Assembly (NCBI GenBank): GCA_030148725.1 | Contig: JASBSU010000040.1 | Coordinates: forward strand, 1-64,000 | Origin: Hyphomicrobium sp. | GTDB taxonomy: Bacteria > Pseudomonadota > Alphaproteobacteria > Rhizobiales > Hyphomicrobiaceae | DNA: 64,000 bases | Reading direction: 5' to 3' | In this document: positions 25,396 through 35,099 of the stretch, one piece after another | How the letters are laid out: each line of letters opens with the position of its first letter | Numbering within the stretch: position 1 is the stretch's first letter | Made by a program: the position numbers and the translations under genes | The notes under the pieces: generated by a model | Database searches by the model: none | What the model was told of the DNA's origin: nothing | The model's input: the letters and a program-made list of their open reading frames with translations, nothing else

Positions 25396-26537
25396 GCTGG
25401 CGATGAGGTTCCCGCGACGGTCTCGGCGATCAGCATATCGACGACCCCGATGAGCGCGTCGTCAGTGCTGGCGCCGTCGGCGATCAGCTTCTCGTAGCAC
25501 TCGACCTGTCGGTCGGCGCTGGTGCCGCCGGTGGCTATGTTCAGCGCGTGGTTCACCTCGCGCTCGCAGCCAAGCGCTTTCGCGTCGTCGGCGATGAGGT
25601 CAATCAGTTCCTCGATCAGCGTGGCGAACGGCACCAGAGTTCCCTTGCCAAAATCGAACAGCGTGTCGCGAACGCTGTAGCGCTGGGCACGCCAGCGGTT
25701 CTCCTCGATGAGGAACGCCGGGTATGAGCGCCACTTCTGGTTCGAGGTGCGCAGACGCCACAGCATGCGCAGTGTGCATGTGTAGAGCGCGGCGATCGCG
25801 ACGGCATCGTCGATGCGGGTGCAGATGTCGGTGACGCGCATTTCGAGCGTGGGGAACTTGCCCGAGGGCCGCAGATCCCACCAGATCTTGGTCGAGTCCT
25901 CGATGACCTCGTTTCGGACCAGCACATCGACAGTGCGCTGGTACTCGGCGTAGCTCTCGAAGCGCTGCGGCAGGCCGGTGCGCGGGAGTTCATGGAAGAC
26001 GGCGAGGCGGTAGCTTTTGAGGCCCGTGTCCTCGCCCTGCCAGAAGGGGGAGGACGTCGACAGCATCAGAAGGTGGGGCAGGAAGTAACGGACCTGGTTC
26101 ATCAGGTCGATGCGCAGGTCGTCGCCGTCGATGCCGACGTGGACGTGCATCCCGCAGATGGCAAGGCGCCGGCCGATGCCGCCGAAGTCCTTGGCGAGGG
26201 ACTGATAGCGCGCCTTGGGCGTCGTCTCCAGGGTCGAGCGGTCGGCAAAGGGGTGCGTTGATGCAGCGATGGGCGCCATGCCGTACCTGCCCGCTATTTC
26301 GGCAATCGTCCGCCGCAGGCCGGCGAGCTCCTTACGGGCCGCCTGGAAGTCCTTGAGAACGCTGGTGCCGATCTCGATCTGCGAGCGGAAGAATTCCGGC
26401 GCAACCTGCTTTCCGAGGGCGTCCTCGCAGGCTTTCATCAGGTCGGCCGGCGCGGAGGCGAAGCCGCGGCTTTCCAGGTCGACGAGGTGGTATTCCTCCT
26501 CGATACCGAAGGTGAAGGACGGCTCCTTGATCCCCAT
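25392..26537 (-). CDS. Carboxylate-amine ligase, YbdK family (glutamate-cysteine ligase type 2 superfamily)
   Basis: This 381-residue protein starts at ATG 26537, with GAGG seven bases upstream; the longer frame to 26621 adds residues that do not look like protein. The start GIEEEYHLVD is the signature of the YbdK/GCS2 family, followed by CGMHVHVGID and LEMRVTDICTR. Escherichia coli YbdK has weak glutamate-cysteine ligase activity; the physiological reaction in alphaproteobacteria is not settled. The gene is divergent from class II DAHP synthase and slightly overlaps the SDR stop. Confidence 0.88.
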   Translation of the reverse strand: MGIKEPSFTFGIEEEYHLVDLESRGFASAPADLMKACEDALGKQVAPEFFRSQIEIGTSVLKDFQAARKELAGLRRTIAEIAGRYGMAPIAASTHPFADRSTLETTPKARYQSLAKDFGGIGRRLAICGMHVHVGIDGDDLRIDLMNQVRYFLPHLLMLSTSSPFWQGEDTGLKSYRLAVFHELPRTGLPQRFESYAEYQRTVDVLVRNEVIEDSTKIWWDLRPSGKFPTLEMRVTDICTRIDDAVAIAALYTCTLRMLWRLRTSNQKWRSYPAFLIEENRWRAQRYSVRDTLFDFGKGTLVPFATLIEELIDLIADDAKALGCEREVNHALNIATGGTSADRQVECYEKLIADGASTDDALIGVVDMLIAETVAGTSSPA

Positions 26538-26705
26538 TGGCCTCGGCCCCCGATCTATGCCACCTTCCGGCCCCCAGGGGTGCTGGCCATGCCGGTTCAG
26601 GTAGCTTATATGCTGCGACAAAAGGCATAATGCCGGTAAAACGATGCGCTTGCGTTACCGCGCCGGATCAGCCGGTGCCACGCAAGGCGGCGACGGAGAA
26701 CTCTT

Positions 26706-28106
26706 ATGGCGTTGACATGGTCCCCGGACAGCTGGAGGTCGAAACCGATCGTCCAGGTTCCGGAGTATCCGGATAAGGCGGCGTTGGCCGAGGTTGAGGC
26801 GAAAATCGCTTCCTTCCCGCCGCTGGTCTTCGCGGGCGAGGCCGACAAGCTGAAGCGGTCGCTGGCGGAGGTTGCGGCAGGCAATGCCTTCCTGCTGCAG
26901 GGCGGCGACTGCGCCGAGAGCTTCGCCGAGCATGGCGCCAATCACATCCGGGAGCTGTTCCGCGTCTTCCTGCAGATGGCCGTCGTTCTGACGTATGCGG
27001 GCGGTCTGCCGGTGGTGAAGGTGGGGCGGGTCGCCGGTCAGTTCGCCAAGCCGCGTTCCTCGCCGACCGAAAAGCGTGACGGCGTCGAGCTGCCGAGCTA
27101 TCGCGGCGACATCATCAACGGGGGCGGCTTCACCGAGGTGGAGCGTATTCCCGATCCGAACCGCCAGTTGCAGGCGTACCGCCAGTCGGCGGCGACGCTG
27201 AACCTTCTGCGCGCGTTCTCCGAAGGCGGCTATGCCAGCCTCGACAACGTGCTGCGCTGGCTGCTCGATTTCGAGAACAAGAGCCCGTTCGGCAAGAAGT
27301 ACCGGGAGATGGGCGAGCAGATCCAGACGGCTCTGCAGTTCATGCGCTCGTGCGGGATCACCGAGCAGACGGTGCCGGCGCTCGGCCGGACCAGCTTCTA
27401 CACCAGCCACGAGGCGCTGCTGCTCGGCTACGAGCAGGCGCTGGTGCGCCGGGACGAGGCGGGCGGCACGCAGGCGCCGTATGCAACCTCGGGTCATATG
27501 CTGTGGATCGGCGACCGCACGCGCCAGCCGGATCACGCGCACATCGAGTTCTGCCGCGGCATCCGCAATCCGATCGGTATCAAGGTCGGGCCTTCGCTCG
27601 ATGCCGACGGGCTGCTGCGCCTGATCGATATCCTCAACCCCACCGACGAACCGGGGCGCCTGACACTGATCTGCCGTTTCGGATCGGACAAGGTCGAGAA
27701 GCATCTGCCGGGTTTGGTGCGCGCCGTGAAGCGCGACGGGCGCGTGGTGGTGTGGTCGTGCGATCCCATGCACGGCAACACGATCAGCACTGCGAACGGC
27801 TTCAAGACGCGTCCGTTCGATCGGATCCTCAAGGAGGCCGAGGCGTTCTTCGACGTGCATCGCGCCGAGGGCACCTACGCCGGCGGCATTCACGTCGAGA
27901 TGACGGGATCGCCGGTGACGGAGTGCATCGGTGGCGCGGCGGCGAACATCTCCGAGGCGCAGCTTAAGGACCGGTACGACACGCTGTGCGATCCGCGTCT
28001 CAACGCCGATCAGGCGCTGGAGCTCGCTTTCCTGATCGCCGAGCGTCTGAAGCACGAGCGTGAGGAAGCCTCACACACGCCGGCGCCGATCACGGCAGTA
28101 GGCTGA
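26706..28106 (+). CDS. Class II 3-deoxy-7-phosphoheptulonate (DAHP) synthase
   Basis: A 466-residue enzyme catalysing the first step of aromatic amino acid synthesis from erythrose 4-phosphate and phosphoenolpyruvate. The class II (plant-type) signature is clear: [36 protein letters not shown], and [11 protein letters not shown] carrying a metal ligand. It lacks an ACT or chorismate mutase domain. The ATG has GGAG eight bases before it. I looked for a Trp/Phe leader peptide in the 168-bp gap and did not find a convincing one. Confidence 0.95.
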   Translation: MALTWSPDSWRSKPIVQVPEYPDKAALAEVEAKIASFPPLVFAGEADKLKRSLAEVAAGNAFLLQGGDCAESFAEHGANHIRELFRVFLQMAVVLTYAGGLPVVKVGRVAGQFAKPRSSPTEKRDGVELPSYRGDIINGGGFTEVERIPDPNRQLQAYRQSAATLNLLRAFSEGGYASLDNVLRWLLDFENKSPFGKKYREMGEQIQTALQFMRSCGITEQTVPALGRTSFYTSHEALLLGYEQALVRRDEAGGTQAPYATSGHMLWIGDRTRQPDHAHIEFCRGIRNPIGIKVGPSLDADGLLRLIDILNPTDEPGRLTLICRFGSDKVEKHLPGLVRAVKRDGRVVVWSCDPMHGNTISTANGFKTRPFDRILKEAEAFFDVHRAEGTYAGGIHVEMTGSPVTECIGGAAANISEAQLKDRYDTLCDPRLNADQALELAFLIAERLKHEREEASHTPAPITAVG

Positions 28107-28115
28107 GGAGGCCGT

Positions 28116-28511
28116 TCAGGGTCTTCTCTTGGAGCGACGCTGGGCTGCGTCGAAGCGTTCTCGCGCGGCGTCGAGCTGGGGGAAATTATGCTCGGCCCAC
28201 CGATCCAGCTCGATCAGCGCGCCCGCGAGCGTGCCTCCGAGCGCGCTCAACTCGTACTCGACATGCGGCGGCACGCACTGGTGGTCCTGGCGTGTGATGA
28301 GCCCGTTGCGCTCCAGATCACGCAAGGTCTGTGTCAGCATTTTCTGTGACACGCCACCAACGCGTCGCATCAGTGCGCCGTGACGCATCGGGCTTTCGGC
28401 GAGGGCCGAGAGTATCAGCATCGGCCATTTGCCGGCTATCAGCTCCAGCGCGTGACGGGCGGAGCAAGTTTCATCGAAGACGCTGGGCTCGGGCTTGCTT
28501 CGCTTGGCCAA
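28116..28511 (-). CDS. HxlR family transcriptional regulator
   Basis: The 131-residue winged-helix protein has the HxlR pattern CSARHALELIAGKWPMLIL, then RVGGVSQKMLTQTLRDLE and a beta-wing ending VEYELSALG. The start codon is TTG at 28511, supported by GAGGAGG six bases upstream. A conserved N-terminal cysteine (Cys16) sits where thiol-sensing HxlR proteins (YodB/HypR type) have their redox cysteine. It is divergent, with a 90-bp gap, from an FMN-reductase-like flavoprotein gene, which is its most likely target. Confidence 0.9.
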   Translation of the reverse strand: MAKRSKPEPSVFDETCSARHALELIAGKWPMLILSALAESPMRHGALMRRVGGVSQKMLTQTLRDLERNGLITRQDHQCVPPHVEYELSALGGTLAGALIELDRWAEHNFPQLDAARERFDAAQRRSKRRP

Positions 28512-28601
28512 GAAGCGGCCTCCTCATAGGCACCAAAAGGTGTGTACTTGCCATGTTGCGCCCGAGCTAAGCATGCTGGTTCCAGCAATGGGAGCCTTGG
28601 C

Positions 28602-29231
28602 ATGGACACTTTAATCGTTTGTGGCAGCCCGAGACGAGACGGCAATTCGGCTGCGCTCGCGCGTGCTATCGCAGAAGGCCTCGTATCCTCTGGTCATTCT
28701 GCCGAGCTGGTGTTCGCGGATGAGGCGGTGTCCAGCTTTTTGCGCGATTGCCGGACGTGTCGACGCGCGGACGGGACGTGCGCGATCGATGATGAGTATC
28801 GCGCGGTGTTTCTCGATAAGCTGCTTCCGGCGCGTGGGCTCATCCTGGCGACGCCCGTCTATTGGTACGGCATGTCGGCGCAGACGAAAGCTTTCTTCGA
28901 TCGCATGTTCTGCTACGTGGCGGCGTCCTACCCGGCGTCGGCTTCGGTGGTCGAACAGCTCAAGGGCAAGCGCATCGGGCTGGCACTCGCTTCGGAGGAG
29001 ACTTTTCCGACCGTCGGTAGCGGCATCGTGCATCAGGTGCAGGAGTATTGCCGTTATACGCGCGGCGAGTTCGTCGGGGTGGTGCATGGCTACGGCAACG
29101 CGCGCGGTGAGGTGGCGCGCGATCCCGGTGATCCGCTGGCGCGGGCGCGGTCTTTCGGTGCCCGGTTCTTCACGGAAAGAGCGACCGACTACCAGATCGA
29201 CACGCCGCGCGCGGGCCGCGTCTGGGCTTAG
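28602..29231 (+). CDS. NADPH-dependent FMN reductase-like flavoprotein (flavodoxin fold)
   Basis: About 209 residues from ATG 28602, which has GGGAG seven bases before it. The FMN phosphate loop is GSPRRDGNSAALA, the flavin-contacting segment ATPVYWYGMSAQTKAFFDR is typical, and a cysteine-rich stretch (RDCRTCRRADGTCAIDDEY) is shared with iron-sulfur flavoprotein-like members. It is divergent from an HxlR regulator. Likely role: quinone, azo or nitro reduction in response to electrophile stress; this is by analogy to YodB/HxlR-controlled reductases. Confidence 0.86.
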   Translation: MDTLIVCGSPRRDGNSAALARAIAEGLVSSGHSAELVFADEAVSSFLRDCRTCRRADGTCAIDDEYRAVFLDKLLPARGLILATPVYWYGMSAQTKAFFDRMFCYVAASYPASASVVEQLKGKRIGLALASEETFPTVGSGIVHQVQEYCRYTRGEFVGVVHGYGNARGEVARDPGDPLARARSFGARFFTERATDYQIDTPRAGRVWA

Positions 29232-30178
29232 CCCAGAACGGCGCTTACGCCGAGGAGCCACAGGATGATCGGCAGCGTAATCAGAGAGCCGAGCGTCGAT
29301 ATGAGGATGACCGCCGACGTGATGGCCGCCGGCTGGCGGTACAGTTCGGCGAGCATGAACGGACCGGTCCCGGTCGGGAGGGCGGCCAGGAGCGTCGCCA
29401 TGACGGTCAGCCGCGGTGGCACGGCGAGAAGCGTTGCAAGGCCCCAGGTGAGCGCTGGATGCACGAGCAGCTTGATCGTCGCAAGCGCAGCCGCGCTCCA
29501 GGCTTCCTTGACGGTGACCGCGCGCGGGCCCGCGAGAAAGAGGCCGATGACGACCAGCGCTGCGGGGCTCGCGGCGCCGCCGAGCAGCTTCAGGAACGTC
29601 TCGAGTGCTAGGGGCAGCGGTAGTCCCACGGCATTGTAGAGAACGCCAGCGGTCGGGGCGATGATCAATGGATTGCGTGCGAGTGCGAATGCGACCTTGC
29701 GTGCGAGGCGCAATGGATGCGGCTCGTTCTGGCTGCCGACTTCGACGACGACGATCGCCGATGCGAAGAGGACGCATACGGTGAGGATCGAGGCGATAGT
29801 GACCGGCACCAAGCCCTCCCGGCCGTAGAGTGTGAGGAACAGCGGAAAGCCCATGAAGGCGGTGTTGGCGTAAGAGCTGAGGAGGCCATCGATGCCGGCG
29901 GCGGCAAGCTTGCGGCCGGCTGCGAGCGCTGCGCCGACGGTGGCGTAGAACACGAAGCCGCAGGCGAGACCGAAGGCCGCAAGGAAGCCCGGTTGCCACA
30001 GGTCGTGCCAGCTGGCGTGGACCATGACGTCGAACAGCAGAGCCGGCAGGGCGAGGAAGACGACGAACTTGTTGAGTTCGGAAACGGCGGCGGCACCGAT
30101 GGAGTCCCATCGGCGGGCTAGGAAGCCGCAGAGGATGAGCGCGAAGATCGGCGCCACGATCGACAGCAGGGAGAGCAT
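29228..30178 (-). CDS. AEC family transporter (auxin efflux carrier-like permease)
   Basis: A 316-residue membrane protein with ten predicted helices arranged as two inverted repeats, the AEC/BASS architecture (for example LSIVAPIFALILCGFLARRW at the start and VLISTLGSLITLPIILWLL at the end). Family members export malonate, malate or auxin-like acids. AAGGGG precedes the ATG. The gene overlaps the convergent flavoprotein gene by 4 bp. It is divergent from NAD synthetase with 187 bp between. Confidence 0.88.
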   Translation of the reverse strand: MLSLLSIVAPIFALILCGFLARRWDSIGAAAVSELNKFVVFLALPALLFDVMVHASWHDLWQPGFLAAFGLACGFVFYATVGAALAAGRKLAAAGIDGLLSSYANTAFMGFPLFLTLYGREGLVPVTIASILTVCVLFASAIVVVEVGSQNEPHPLRLARKVAFALARNPLIIAPTAGVLYNAVGLPLPLALETFLKLLGGAASPAALVVIGLFLAGPRAVTVKEAWSAAALATIKLLVHPALTWGLATLLAVPPRLTVMATLLAALPTGTGPFMLAELYRQPAAITSAVILISTLGSLITLPIILWLLGVSAVLG

Positions 30179-30365
30179 TCAAGACCCCTTGGGGGGAGCA
30201 ATGGGCGGGCGCCATATCGGCGCTCAGCGATGCTTGTGCATCTTTGCTTAATCCGCACGATCGGCTGGGTCCAGCCCGACGGAAGTCGAGCGACCGGTTG
30301 CCGCTGGACCGGGCGGGTGCGCCGCCCTAAATGTTCATACTCATGAGTTCGCGCAGGCCGCAGCA

Positions 30366-32024
30366 TTGCCCTCCTCCCTAAAAATAGCGCTCGCCCAGGC
30401 CAACCCGGTCGTCGGCGACATCAATGGCAACCTCGCCAAGCTCCGCGATATGCGGGCGCGTGCGGCATCGCTCGGCGCTGATCTCATCGTTTTTCCGGAA
30501 TTGTTCGTTACCGGCTATCCGCCTGAAGACCTCGTGCTGAAGCCTGCCTTTGTCGATGCTGCTCGCAGAGCCGTCGAGGCGCTGGCAGAAACGCTTGGTG
30601 AGGGGCCGGCCGTACTGGTCGGCACGGTCTGGCCCGACGCGGGCCGCGTCTATAACGCCGTGGCGCTTGTGGACAACGGTCGCGTCGAGGCGGTGCGCTA
30701 CAAGGTCGATCTGCCGAACTATGGCGTGTTCGACGAAAAGCGCGTCTTCGAGGCCGGGCCACTGCCGGGTCCGATCAGCTGTCGCGGCGTGCGCATCGGC
30801 GTTCCGATCTGCGAGGACATCTGGGGATCGGAAGTCGTCGAGTGTCTGGCAGAGACGGGGGCCGAGATTCTCATCTCGCCCAACGGCTCGCCGTTCGACT
30901 GGACGAAGCCCGACGTGCGCATGAATGTTGCCGTTGCGCGGGTGACGGAAAGCCAGCTGCCGCTGATCTATCTCAACCAGATCGGTGGTCAGGACGAGCT
31001 GGTGTTCGATGGCGCGTCGTTCGTGCTCAACGCCGACCGCAGTCTCGCGGTGCAGCTCCCGGCGTGGGAGGAGCAGCTCGTCGTCACCGATTGGCACCGC
31101 GACGATGATGGATGGGTCTGTGCGACGGGCGAGCGGGCGCCGATCGCCACCGGTGATGCGGCTGCATATCAGGCATGCGTGCTCGGTGTACGCGACTATG
31201 TCGAAAAGAACGGATTTCCGGGCGTCATTCTCGGACTGTCGGGCGGCATCGACAGCGCGCTCGTTGCTGCCATCGCCGTCGATGCGCTTGGACCTTCGCG
31301 CGTCCGCGCGGTGATGATGCCTTACCGATATACCTCGGTGGAGAGCATCACGGACGCGGCGGCCTGTGCGAAGGCGCTGGGCGTCTCCTATCAGACATTG
31401 CCGATCGAGGATGCTGTCGCCGGCCTCACCAAAGCGCTCGAGCCGGCGCTCCGGGGCACCAATGCCGACACGACGGAAGAGAACCTGCAGGCGCGTGCCC
31501 GCGGGATCATCCTCATGGCGCTGTCGAACAAATTTGGCGGGATGGTGCTGACGACGGGCAACAAGTCGGAGATGTCTGTCGGCTACGCGACGCTCTACGG
31601 CGACATGAATGGCGGCTACAACCCTGTCAAGGATCTCTACAAGACAGAGGTCTATCGGCTGGCCCGCTGGCGCAACGCTCATCTGCTGGAAGGCGGCAAG
31701 GGCCCGGCGGGCGAGGTGATTCCGGAGTCGATCATCACCAAGGTGCCGACAGCGGAGTTGCGCCCGAATCAGACCGATCAGGATTCGCTGCCTCCATACG
31801 CGGCGCTGGACGACATTCTCTCATGTCTCGTCGAAAAGGAGATGGCGCTCGCAGACATCGTTGCGCGAGGCCATGCGCCGGAGACGGTCAAGCATGTCGA
31901 GAGGCTGCTATATCTTGCCGAGTACAAGCGGCGGCAGGCGCCTCCCGGAGTCAAGATCTCGTCGCGCAACTTTGGGCGTGACCGTCGATATCCTATCGTG
32001 AACAGGTTCCGCGAGTCGGTTTGA
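30366..32024 (+). CDS. nadE: Glutamine-dependent NAD+ synthetase
   Basis: The 552 residues consist of an N-terminal nitrilase-fold glutaminase domain (about 1-265; Glu in FPELFVTGYPPEDL, Cys in VPICEDIWG) and a C-terminal NAD synthetase domain (about 280-552) with the PP-loop LGLSGGIDSALVAA and LTTGNKSEMSVGYATLYGD. It makes NAD from deamido-NAD, glutamine and ATP. The only usable start is TTG 30366 (no in-frame ATG is close), with a weak ribosome-binding site; a 16-codon reading frame from ATG 30331 in another frame overlaps it. Confidence 0.94.
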   Translation: MPSSLKIALAQANPVVGDINGNLAKLRDMRARAASLGADLIVFPELFVTGYPPEDLVLKPAFVDAARRAVEALAETLGEGPAVLVGTVWPDAGRVYNAVALVDNGRVEAVRYKVDLPNYGVFDEKRVFEAGPLPGPISCRGVRIGVPICEDIWGSEVVECLAETGAEILISPNGSPFDWTKPDVRMNVAVARVTESQLPLIYLNQIGGQDELVFDGASFVLNADRSLAVQLPAWEEQLVVTDWHRDDDGWVCATGERAPIATGDAAAYQACVLGVRDYVEKNGFPGVILGLSGGIDSALVAAIAVDALGPSRVRAVMMPYRYTSVESITDAAACAKALGVSYQTLPIEDAVAGLTKALEPALRGTNADTTEENLQARARGIILMALSNKFGGMVLTTGNKSEMSVGYATLYGDMNGGYNPVKDLYKTEVYRLARWRNAHLLEGGKGPAGEVIPESIITKVPTAELRPNQTDQDSLPPYAALDDILSCLVEKEMALADIVARGHAPETVKHVERLLYLAEYKRRQAPPGVKISSRNFGRDRRYPIVNRFRESV

Positions 32025-32209
32025 CGCGCCGGCATCATAACGAATGCACGGTGTTCGAAATGCGCGGGCGACGGTCGACGCGGAGTGATTGGCGATGCAA
32101 GTCGTCTGCTAAGGCAGATGTTCGTGCGCGCAAATGTAGACCGCACTGACACATTCCGATTTTGAGAATCAGCTCTTAATGCGCCCAGAGATCGAAATCG
32201 GGGCGGGAT

Positions 32210-33598
32210 ATGAGCAGTCGCGGACTTGGAATGTTTGCTGCCGCGATCGCGGCCGGGACGTTCCTGGGACTCCAGGCGCCAGCGCTGCCGGCGAGCGCCG
32301 CTGACACGGGCAGTTGCTGCACCGATCTCGAAGAGCGCATCGCCGAACTCGAAGCGACAACCGCCCGCAAGGGTAATCGGAATGTCAGTGTCACGGTTTC
32401 AGGCTGGGTCAACGAGGCCATCTTCGCTTGGGACGACGGCGTTGAGCGCAACGCTTACATTGGAACGAACTTCGTCGAGCAGTCTCGCTTCCGGTTCATC
32501 GGCGAAGCCAAGATCAACAAGGACTTGACCGCCGGCTACAATCTGGAAATCGGCGTGCAGGGCCATCCGTCGAACCGTTGGGATCAGGACAGCATTGCTT
32601 CCCAGCATCCCAACGCAGCCAATCGCGAGTTCGCGCTCAACCTGCGCAAGAGCAACTGGTACTTCAAGAGCAAGACGTACGGGAAACTCACCGTCGGCCT
32701 TGAAGGCATGGCCACCTACCATCTGCTCGATGATGCCGATCCGACGCTGACGCGCAATGTCAACGACGTCGAAGGTGTCGGCGTGTTTCTCGCCGCATTC
32801 AAGCTCCGCAGCGACGGACAATATATCGGTTCGCTGAGATGGACCGATGCACTGCGCGGCATTGCAAACTCGACGCCTGGCGATGGCCTTCGCCGCGACA
32901 TCATCCGCTACGACACGCCGGAATGGCACGGGTTCAGTGCGGCAGCCAGCATCGGCGAGACGTACATCGGCGACCTCATGGCCCAATACAAAGGCAACAT
33001 CGGAGATTACTTGCTGTTGGTGCGCGGCGGTTGGGGCTGGAGCAACGACCCCGGCACGCTCGCGGAAGATCCCGTGCTTGGACCCTTCGTAAACGGGGGA
33101 ACGCCGTGCATTTCGGGGCGCGGGGTCGACACCTCGGAACCCGACTTCCACTGCCGTTGGGGTGGTGTCGCATCGACCGTCATGCACAATCCGACCGGTT
33201 TGTTTCTCTACGGCGGCTGGGGTCAGATCACGAATACAACCGGCCACGTTTTTCCGGCGGGAACGATCCTAGAGCCAACCAGCAACATGTTTTTTTTGCA
33301 GCCTGGTATCGAGCACAAGTGGCTGGAGCTAGGTAAGACCAACATCTTCGCCGAGTATCGTCATGACGACTCGGGGTCGGCAGTCGGACGTACCGTGTCT
33401 GCGACCGTCGACAGCTGGCAGGCGGGCATCGTGCAGAAGATCGATAACGCCGACACGACGCTCTACCTCGTCTACCAGAACTCCGGCGGCGAGGTTGTGG
33501 GCAACGAGGTTACCGCCAAGGCCAAGCAAGCGCCCGTCGGTAAGACCAATCTCGATCCGTTCCAGATCGTCGTGGTCGGCACGAAAATCAACTTCTGA
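32210..33598 (+). CDS. Outer-membrane porin (alphaproteobacterial type)
   Basis: A 462-residue protein with a Sec signal peptide (GLGMFAAAIAAGTFLGLQAP, cleavage near residue 31). A short coiled-coil-like segment (CCTDLEERIAELEATT) follows, as in many alphaproteobacterial porins, and then strand-rich sequence with alternating aromatic residues (VSVTVSGWVNEAIFAW). It ends with a terminal aromatic residue (IVVVGTKINF), the usual signal for BamA-dependent outer-membrane insertion. Pore specificity is unknown. Located alone between nadE and gltX, with 185 bp upstream. Confidence 0.85.
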   Translation: MSSRGLGMFAAAIAAGTFLGLQAPALPASAADTGSCCTDLEERIAELEATTARKGNRNVSVTVSGWVNEAIFAWDDGVERNAYIGTNFVEQSRFRFIGEAKINKDLTAGYNLEIGVQGHPSNRWDQDSIASQHPNAANREFALNLRKSNWYFKSKTYGKLTVGLEGMATYHLLDDADPTLTRNVNDVEGVGVFLAAFKLRSDGQYIGSLRWTDALRGIANSTPGDGLRRDIIRYDTPEWHGFSAAASIGETYIGDLMAQYKGNIGDYLLLVRGGWGWSNDPGTLAEDPVLGPFVNGGTPCISGRGVDTSEPDFHCRWGGVASTVMHNPTGLFLYGGWGQITNTTGHVFPAGTILEPTSNMFFLQPGIEHKWLELGKTNIFAEYRHDDSGSAVGRTVSATVDSWQAGIVQKIDNADTTLYLVYQNSGGEVVGNEVTAKAKQAPVGKTNLDPFQIVVVGTKINF

Positions 33599-33723
33599 TC
33601 GGATGTCTGGCGAGGGAAGCGGCTGAAAATCCAGCTGCTTGCCGCGGGTGGCGAGTTGCCGCTTGAGTTCTGTCGGACGGCGTCTATAGCTTGCGGCCAC
33701 CCCAAACCGCACCGTAGTGTCCC

Positions 33724-35088
33724 ATGACCGTCACTGTTCGCTTCGCTCCGAGTCCGACCGGACGCCTGCACGTCGGCAACATCCGCACGGCTCTGCTCAA
33801 CTGGCTGTTCGCGCGCAAGTCGGGCGGGACGTTCCTGTTGCGGCTCGACGATACGGATCTGCAGCGCTCGACCGAGGCTTTTGCCGATGGCATCCGCAGC
33901 GATCTCGATTGGCTCGGGCTCGTGTGGGCGCGCGAAGAACGGCAGTCGGCGCGCACGGACCGCTACGTGGCGGCGGCAGAGTTCCTGAAAAAGCAGGGGC
34001 GGCTCTACGCGTGCTATGAAACCGAGGATGAGCTCGATCGCAAGCGCAAGCGACAGCTCGCGCGCGGGCTGCCGCCCATCTACGACCGTAGCGGATTGAA
34101 GCTGACTGGGCCGGAGCGTGCTGCGCTCGAGGCCGAAGGGCGGACGCCGCACTGGCGGTTCCGCCTCGCAAACTCCGAGGACGGGTTTGCTCCGTTGCCA
34201 ACGATCGTGTCGTGGAACGATCTCATTCGCGGCGATCAGACGGTCGACGTCGGATCGCTCTCCGATCCCGTGGTGATCCGCGCCGACGGTTCGTTCCTCT
34301 ATACGTTCACGAGCGTGGTGGACGACGCCGAACTCGGCATCACGCACGTGATCCGCGGCGAGGATCATGTGACGAACACCGGGGTGCAGTTGCAGCTCTT
34401 CGAGGCGTTGGGCAAGGAGCCACCGGCGTTCGGTCATCACAGCCTGCTGATCGGCGCGGATGGGCATGCCTTGTCGAAGCGGCTCGGCGCGCTGTCGATC
34501 GAAAGCATGCGAGCGGAAGGGCTGGAGCCGCTTGCGATCGCGAGCTACACGGCGTTGATCGGGACGTCTGATGCGATCGAGGCGCAGCACAGCCTCGATG
34601 AGCTGGCGCGCCATTTCTCTTTCGACAAGATTTCAACGGGGCCGGCGCGGTTCGATCCGGAGGAGCTGAAGGCGCTCAATGCGCGCGTGCTCCACGCGAC
34701 GCCGTTCGAGCAGGCGGAAGCGGGGCTGCGGCGGTTGGGCGTCGGCGGCGGTGCCGGCTTCTGGCAGGCCGTGCGGGGCAATCTCACGGTAATGTCGGAT
34801 GCCGTCGCCTGGTGGCAGATCGTCGACGGCGAAATCGATCCGAAAGTCGAGGACGCGGCGCTCGTTGAGCAAGCCGCGGCTCTACTGCCCGCGGCGACGT
34901 GGGACGACACGACGTGGGACGTCTGGATCGCTGCGTTGAAGACGGCGAGCGGCCGCAAGGGGAAGGCGCTGTTCCACCCGTTGCGCCTTGCGCTGACGGG
35001 ACGCGAGGACGGTCCGGAGCTGAAGGCGCTTCTGCCGCTGCTCGGGCGCGAGAAGGTTCTGGCGCGGCTTCAGGGTCGTCGCGCGTAG
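33724..35088 (+). CDS. gltX: Glutamate--tRNA ligase
   Basis: This class I tRNA synthetase has 454 residues, with the HIGH-type motif RLHVGNIRTALLNWL near the N-terminus, acceptor-binding FLLRLDDTD, and the KMSKS-type loop LSKRLGALS. It charges tRNA-Glu, and in alphaproteobacteria also tRNA-Gln for GatCAB amidation; these genomes often carry two gltX copies and this shorter one may be specialised for one of the tRNAs. The catalytic loop starts KR rather than KMSK but is within family variation. It is followed closely (11 bp) by a convergent acetyltransferase. Confidence 0.94.
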   Translation: MTVTVRFAPSPTGRLHVGNIRTALLNWLFARKSGGTFLLRLDDTDLQRSTEAFADGIRSDLDWLGLVWAREERQSARTDRYVAAAEFLKKQGRLYACYETEDELDRKRKRQLARGLPPIYDRSGLKLTGPERAALEAEGRTPHWRFRLANSEDGFAPLPTIVSWNDLIRGDQTVDVGSLSDPVVIRADGSFLYTFTSVVDDAELGITHVIRGEDHVTNTGVQLQLFEALGKEPPAFGHHSLLIGADGHALSKRLGALSIESMRAEGLEPLAIASYTALIGTSDAIEAQHSLDELARHFSFDKISTGPARFDPEELKALNARVLHATPFEQAEAGLRRLGVGGGAGFWQAVRGNLTVMSDAVAWWQIVDGEIDPKVEDAALVEQAAALLPAATWDDTTWDVWIAALKTASGRKGKALFHPLRLALTGREDGPELKALLPLLGREKVLARLQGRRA

Positions 35089-35099
35089 GGCCGCTGCAA

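Noticed and set aside
26538-26705. Trp/Phe leader peptide before DAHP synthase
   Set aside because: Short frames in the gap contain no run of Trp or Phe codons and have no convincing ribosome-binding site.
26655-28055. 466-codon minus-strand frame opposite DAHP synthase
   Set aside because: Shadow frame; the plus strand has the complete class II enzyme.
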